From contig JASHOH010000214.1 of assembly GCA_030041215.1 (NCBI GenBank), positions 1 to 47,361 on the forward strand: DNA of 47,361 bases. Direction: 5' to 3'. Source of the DNA: Candidatus Sulfotelmatobacter sp. GTDB taxonomy: Bacteria; Acidobacteriota; Terriglobia; Terriglobales; Acidobacteriaceae. Shown piece after piece: positions 42,831 to 47,361 of this stretch. Under the pieces are notes generated by a model, which was not told the DNA's origin, made no database searches, and was given only the letters and a program-made list of their open reading frames with translations. Position numbers and translations under genes: made by a program. Position 1 is the stretch's first letter; the number at the start of each line of letters is the position of its first letter.

Positions 42831-43429
42831 CACATCACCTGCCTATAGGTACGTTGTAGAAGGCGCGCAAGTTCCGCCCGCCCACGATTTATTCGACTTT
42901 TCACAGTCCCCTCCGGAACCTTCAAAACGGTTGCGATTTCACGGTAATCAAAATCCTGTAAGTCCCTTAGAATCACAGCCTCACGCAGCTCCGGCGAAAG
43001 CTTAGACAGGGCCGCGTGGACGCTTTCCCCGACCTCCCGGCTGCGTACGCGCTGGTCGGGAGGCGCACTTTGGTCTTGAATTTGCTCACTGAGCGGCTGC
43101 GCGTCTTCCTGCGCCGATACTGGCGCGTCGATAGAGTCGGTCAGCCGGTCCTGCTTGGTCTTGCGGAAATGGTCGACCAGCAGGTTACGGGTGATGGTAG
43201 TGACCCAGGTGACGAACGCACCTTTCGAGCTGTCGTAGCTCGAAAGCGTCCGGTACATCTTGATAAAAACTTCCTGCGTGAGGTCTTCGGCGTCGCTGGC
43301 CGACCCGGCAAAGCGGTAGCAGATGTTATAGATACGTCGGTTGTAGGTGCGAACGATTTCCTCCCAGGCAGCAGCGTCGCCCGCAACGCAGCGGCGGACC
43401 AGCATCGCAACTACCTGGACATCTTCCAA
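42830..43429 (-). CDS. ECF-type RNA polymerase sigma factor
   Basis: The 199-residue sigma factor has region 2 (CVAGDAAAWEEIVRTYNRRIYNICYRFAG, DAEDLTQEVFIKMYR, and the -10 binding helix TWVTTITRNLLVDHFRKTKQ) and region 4 (LSPELREAVILRDLQDFDYREIATVL, then VPEGTVKSRINRGRAELARLL). Between them is an acidic linker of about 45 residues. The TTG at 43429 keeps the normal N-terminus; an ATG at 43405 (MLVRRCV), with AGG 8 bases upstream, is the alternative. It heads a four-gene operon with its anti-sigma. A heptad repeat runs up to the TTG, so the promoter lies further up. Confidence 0.9.
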   Translation of the reverse strand: MEDVQVVAMLVRRCVAGDAAAWEEIVRTYNRRIYNICYRFAGSASDAEDLTQEVFIKMYRTLSSYDSSKGAFVTWVTTITRNLLVDHFRKTKQDRLTDSIDAPVSAQEDAQPLSEQIQDQSAPPDQRVRSREVGESVHAALSKLSPELREAVILRDLQDFDYREIATVLKVPEGTVKSRINRGRAELARLLQRTYRQVM

Positions 43430-43470
43430 GTCAGTTCCCAGTTGCCAGTTCTCAGTGGCCAGTTCTCAGG
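43430..43470 (-). repeat. CTGAGAA/CTGGCAA heptads upstream of the sigma gene
   Basis: Read on the minus strand, the block is CTGAGAA, CTGGCCA, CTGAGAA, CTGGCAA, CTGGGAA, CTGACTT, six 7-base units ending at the TTG start codon of the sigma gene. The period and position match the heptad elements at 13652, 25828 and 37041, with a different unit sequence. Confidence 0.75.
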
Positions 43471-43854
43471 TCTTACTTCGCGGGCCTTGAGGTTGGCTCA
43501 AAACGATGTCATTTCGAACCGGCGCCGAAGGATCGGTGAGGGCCTCTCCTGAGCCGCATGGCGAAGGAAACATGCTTTTCCTCGACCGTAGCAAGCCCTC
43601 ACAAGACAGTACGTCAATGTGCAGCCGCAAGTTCGCGCGGCTCAAGGAGATTAGCGAAACACGGCATTGTAGCAGTGGGGAGTTGCGAACGAATTATCGG
43701 GACAAGTACTGACTGGAACTTAGGGACCGCTGACCAATGCTTTACTTTTCTGCTGATCGCATGGCTGCCTCAATGTCCTTTGCCGAATATGGCACTGCCG
43801 ACGTTAGCAGTTCCGCAGTCCGCATAGTCCCAGACCTCCGCAGCCTTCGCCAAA
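43471..43854. other. gene-free interval with one repeat fragment
   Basis: I see no convincing gene in these 384 bases. At 43508-43551 TGTCATTTCGAACC, followed by a GC-rich stretch and GGTGAGG, resembles a degraded copy of the AATGAC/AGATTCCTC repeat at 3250-3332. The sigma-operon promoter should lie here but cannot be placed. The rest shows no structure I can support. Confidence 0.45.
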
Positions 43855-43980
43855 TTATCCGATGGGCTTCTTCACTGTAATCCCTAACTCCCTTAAGTGC
43901 GCCTCGCTCACCGGCGTGGGCGCATCCACCATCAAATCCACGGCGGGGCGTGTCTTGGGGAGCAGGGCCACTGCCTTCAT
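43855..43980 (-). pseudogene. duplicated 3' end of aspS
   Basis: A 41-codon frame from an ATG at 43980 to TAA at 43855 reads MKAVALLPKT, then [20 protein letters not shown], then [11 protein letters not shown]. From LPKT on it matches the C-terminus of the complete AspS end in this window ([20 protein letters not shown] and [13 protein letters not shown]). About 15 of some 92 aligned bases differ, several at third positions. It lacks the rest of the gene. Its ATG overlaps the amidohydrolase stop as TGATG. It may be expressed as a small peptide, but a remnant is the simpler reading. Confidence 0.8.
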
Positions 43981-46061
43981 CACGGTTTAAATCCCACGCT
44001 CTGCCACAAATCCGCCGTCCTGTACATCACTCCGTTGGCAATCACGTACTCGACATTGCGCGTATTGTGAATGTCCGCGAGCGGATCGCCATCGATCAGA
44101 ATCACGTCGCCGCGCTTGCCTTTTTCCACCGTTCCCGATTCCTTATCCACGCCCATGGCGCGCGCGGGCACGATGGTTGCCGCCTGAATGGCCTCCATCG
44201 GCGTGAAGCCCGCCTGAACATACAACTCGATTTCGCGATGCAGGCTGTAGCCGGGAACGGCCTGGTCGGTGCCGGCGACAATTGGAATACCGGCGCGGTG
44301 CAGGATTCCAACAGCGGCCAGTTCCTTCTCAAACACTTTTTCGCGAATCTCAGATCGCTCGTTGGGCGGAGCAACGTCAGTAAGTTGCTCAGCCAGTTCG
44401 GGAGCGACCTTGTTGACTCCAGGTTCAAAGCTCGCCGGCGGCTTGGCGGTCGTCGCGGCGTAAAGCTCGAACAACGCAATCGTCGGGTCAACCACGGTGT
44501 TGTGCTCTTTGAGGAACGCGACCGCCTTTCTGGCCTCAGGCGAATCAAGATCGATGTTGGCGAGCGCCTTCGTGCGGTCAGAACGGCTCATGTCGGCGGG
44601 AAACGGAGCGTGCATGATGTCGATGACATAGTGAATGTGGTTGATCTGATCCTGACCGGCTGCGATGGTCTGGAAAGCGTTTAATCCCTCGGGGACGTGT
44701 CCGGTGACCGTCATCCCAAGCTTGTGCGCTTCGTCGGCGATAACTTTCACTTCTTCCAGTTTCACCGAGCTGTAAATCTTCATCTGCTGAAAGTTAGCCG
44801 CGTGATAGCGATCGACCCACTGGCGCGCCTGCTCGGGCGTATCGACGCGATTCACGCCAACCGTCATCGGGCCGGAGCCGTCGACAATGCCAGCCAGCAA
44901 TAATCTCGGGCCGAGCCCGCCCCCCTGCGCGATGGCGTCGCGCACGGCAGTGATGAATTCAAACTCATTGCCGCAGTCGCGCACCGTGGTCACACCGGCT
45001 GCGAGATAAATTGGTCCCCATTCGACTTGCTCGAAATGCGCATGCATGTCCCATAGCCCAGGCAGCAGGGTTTTGCCGCGGGCGTCAATGATGTCCGCGT
45101 TCTTCGGAACTTTCACCCGCTGGCGCGGGCCAACATCGACGATGCGGCCGTCGTGAATTACCACGGCGGCGTTGGGGATCGGCGGAGCGCCGGTACCGTC
45201 AATGAGCGTCGCGCCCACGATGGCCAGCGACGATGAGGTTTTGCCGGAAATGGTTTTCGAAAGCTCGGAGAGAGCATGCATGCCATCGGCGCCGGCGCGT
45301 CCGACAAAGTCGCCCAGCGCGCTTTCGTAGCCCTCGCGAATGGCTTCGAAGTGATCGAACTCGGCATCGGTGGTCACGGCCGCGACCAGGTTGCGGCTCG
45401 AATCAAACCATAGCGTTTCGCGCCCCCAGATGAGGCCTTCGACAGTGTAGCGGTCGAGCGTTTCGTCTTTTGCGGCGCCCGAATTGGCGGCGATATGAAT
45501 GTGATCTTGTCCGCGCGGCTCGATTTTGACCACACCAGTCGGAAAAGTTGGCAGGCTGCTCGGAGAACCATGCGCCGCCCAGTAACGCACCATGAGCATC
45601 TGCATGGTGGTGGGAGCATAACCGGCGATGGTGAAGAAAGGGCCGGCCGGTGCGGGCAGGTCGTCCTTTTTGTCGCGTGAGCGAATATGGATAGCGGCGG
45701 CATCGACCATTATCGACTCGTCAATCGCAGAGGCCCGTGACGTGCTGCCTTTGATCTCGAATGACTCGGGCACGAGCTCTCGCGTGCCGCGGAACATAGC
45801 CGAAAGCGGCACCTCATGGCCGCGGTCGGTGAACTTGAAGTCCATCTTCGCGACCAGCGACTCGCCGTCGCGGCGGATTTCATACGTTTCTTCGCCAATC
45901 GCCTGCTCGAATTTGTGGAGCGTGAACTTGCCCTGCTCGACAATGGCAGGGCCGGAGGCAGGCTGTTGGGCAAACGTTGGCGGGTGGATAGTGACGAAGA
46001 AAATGGCGGCCAAGGCAACGCTGAAGAAGTAAATTCGAAAAATTCGTTTTTGCATTTTCAA
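43980..46061 (-). CDS. secreted amidohydrolase family protein
   Basis: The 693-residue protein has a signal peptide (YFFSVALAAIFFVTIHPPTFA), an unassigned N-terminal domain of about 250 residues, then an amidohydrolase (imidazolonepropionase/prolidase-like) domain. Metal-site motifs in order are WDMHAHFEQ, QMKIYSSVKLEE with the Lys likely carboxylated, VTGHVPEG, INHIHYV and IVAGTDQAVPGY; GKRGDVILIDGDPLADI closes the domain. Such enzymes hydrolyse amide or peptide-like bonds; the substrate is unknown. It lies between two copies of the aspS 3' end, suggesting insertion next to aspS. The aspS stop is 58 bases upstream. Confidence 0.88.
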   Translation of the reverse strand: MKMQKRIFRIYFFSVALAAIFFVTIHPPTFAQQPASGPAIVEQGKFTLHKFEQAIGEETYEIRRDGESLVAKMDFKFTDRGHEVPLSAMFRGTRELVPESFEIKGSTSRASAIDESIMVDAAAIHIRSRDKKDDLPAPAGPFFTIAGYAPTTMQMLMVRYWAAHGSPSSLPTFPTGVVKIEPRGQDHIHIAANSGAAKDETLDRYTVEGLIWGRETLWFDSSRNLVAAVTTDAEFDHFEAIREGYESALGDFVGRAGADGMHALSELSKTISGKTSSSLAIVGATLIDGTGAPPIPNAAVVIHDGRIVDVGPRQRVKVPKNADIIDARGKTLLPGLWDMHAHFEQVEWGPIYLAAGVTTVRDCGNEFEFITAVRDAIAQGGGLGPRLLLAGIVDGSGPMTVGVNRVDTPEQARQWVDRYHAANFQQMKIYSSVKLEEVKVIADEAHKLGMTVTGHVPEGLNAFQTIAAGQDQINHIHYVIDIMHAPFPADMSRSDRTKALANIDLDSPEARKAVAFLKEHNTVVDPTIALFELYAATTAKPPASFEPGVNKVAPELAEQLTDVAPPNERSEIREKVFEKELAAVGILHRAGIPIVAGTDQAVPGYSLHREIELYVQAGFTPMEAIQAATIVPARAMGVDKESGTVEKGKRGDVILIDGDPLADIHNTRNVEYVIANGVMYRTADLWQSVGFKP

Positions 46062-46119
46062 ATGTTAATCTTTGTATGAGTTGCCGTATGAGTTACCGAG
46101 AGCCCCGTGTGAGCGATGT

Positions 46120-47361
<1,242 letters not shown>

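Noticed and set aside
43506-43827. Short plus-strand frames upstream of the sigma gene
   Set aside because: They overlap repeat sequence, lack ribosome sites and have no protein-like pattern.

Overview
The window looks like chromosomal DNA of an acidobacterium (Acidobacteriota, probably Terriglobia), judged from memory of gene content and not from a database search. Supporting signs are a secreted YXWGXW-type protein, a Ser/Thr-rich lipoprotein with beta-sandwich repeats, an ECF sigma/anti-sigma operon followed by LiaF-like and DUF4097 proteins, moderately high GC, and intergenic spaces filled with short palindromes and degenerate tandem repeats. I see no transposase, integrase, phage gene, CRISPR array or rRNA. 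It is mostly a housekeeping region.

Layout. 1-4.6 kb (minus): exported proteins (a lipoprotein overlapping a small exported protein, and a YXWGXW protein). 4.7-11.8 kb (minus): a radical SAM protein, a 1197-residue double-ASKHA acyl-CoA dehydratase activase, and a 597-residue HgdB/COG3581-type partner, which look like a self-contained ATP-driven electron-transfer system of unknown substrate. 12.4-16.9 kb: a small charged protein, the two subunits of a succinyl-CoA:3-oxoacid CoA-transferase, a small membrane protein, a frameshifted pseudogene and a LolC/E-type permease. 17.0-25.4 kb: an MFS exporter and a purine permease one base apart, a secreted beta-propeller-like protein, pyrE, a DUF4188 protein, an HtrA-type protease and tRNA-Arg(TCG). 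25.4-28.0 kb (minus): sucC, sucD, ndk. 28.2-30.0 kb (plus): a MOSC protein and trpD. 30.0-39.3 kb (minus): mutL, an AlkZ-like protein, gluQ, ffh, a small protein, a peroxiredoxin, rlmB and a peptidase-like protein without its catalytic Glu. 39.5-43.4 kb (minus): a four-gene operon whose genes all overlap (ECF sigma, zinc-finger anti-sigma, B-box membrane protein, DUF4097 protein). 43.9-47.4 kb (minus): a secreted amidohydrolase lying between the true 3' end of aspS and a second, diverged copy of that 3' end.

The least ordinary content is in the repeats. Degenerate tandem repeats with a 7-base period fill whole stop-to-start intervals (scoA-scoB, sucD-ndk, mutL-alkZ-like), and related blocks abut the sigma gene start and the DUF4097 gene stop. 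Short palindromes of several families lie between genes, and two of them lie in frame inside mutL and gluQ. A third repeat type encodes most of the signal peptide of the peptidase-like protein. The duplicated aspS tail around the amidohydrolase gene and the two-gene activase system are the other main points to check.
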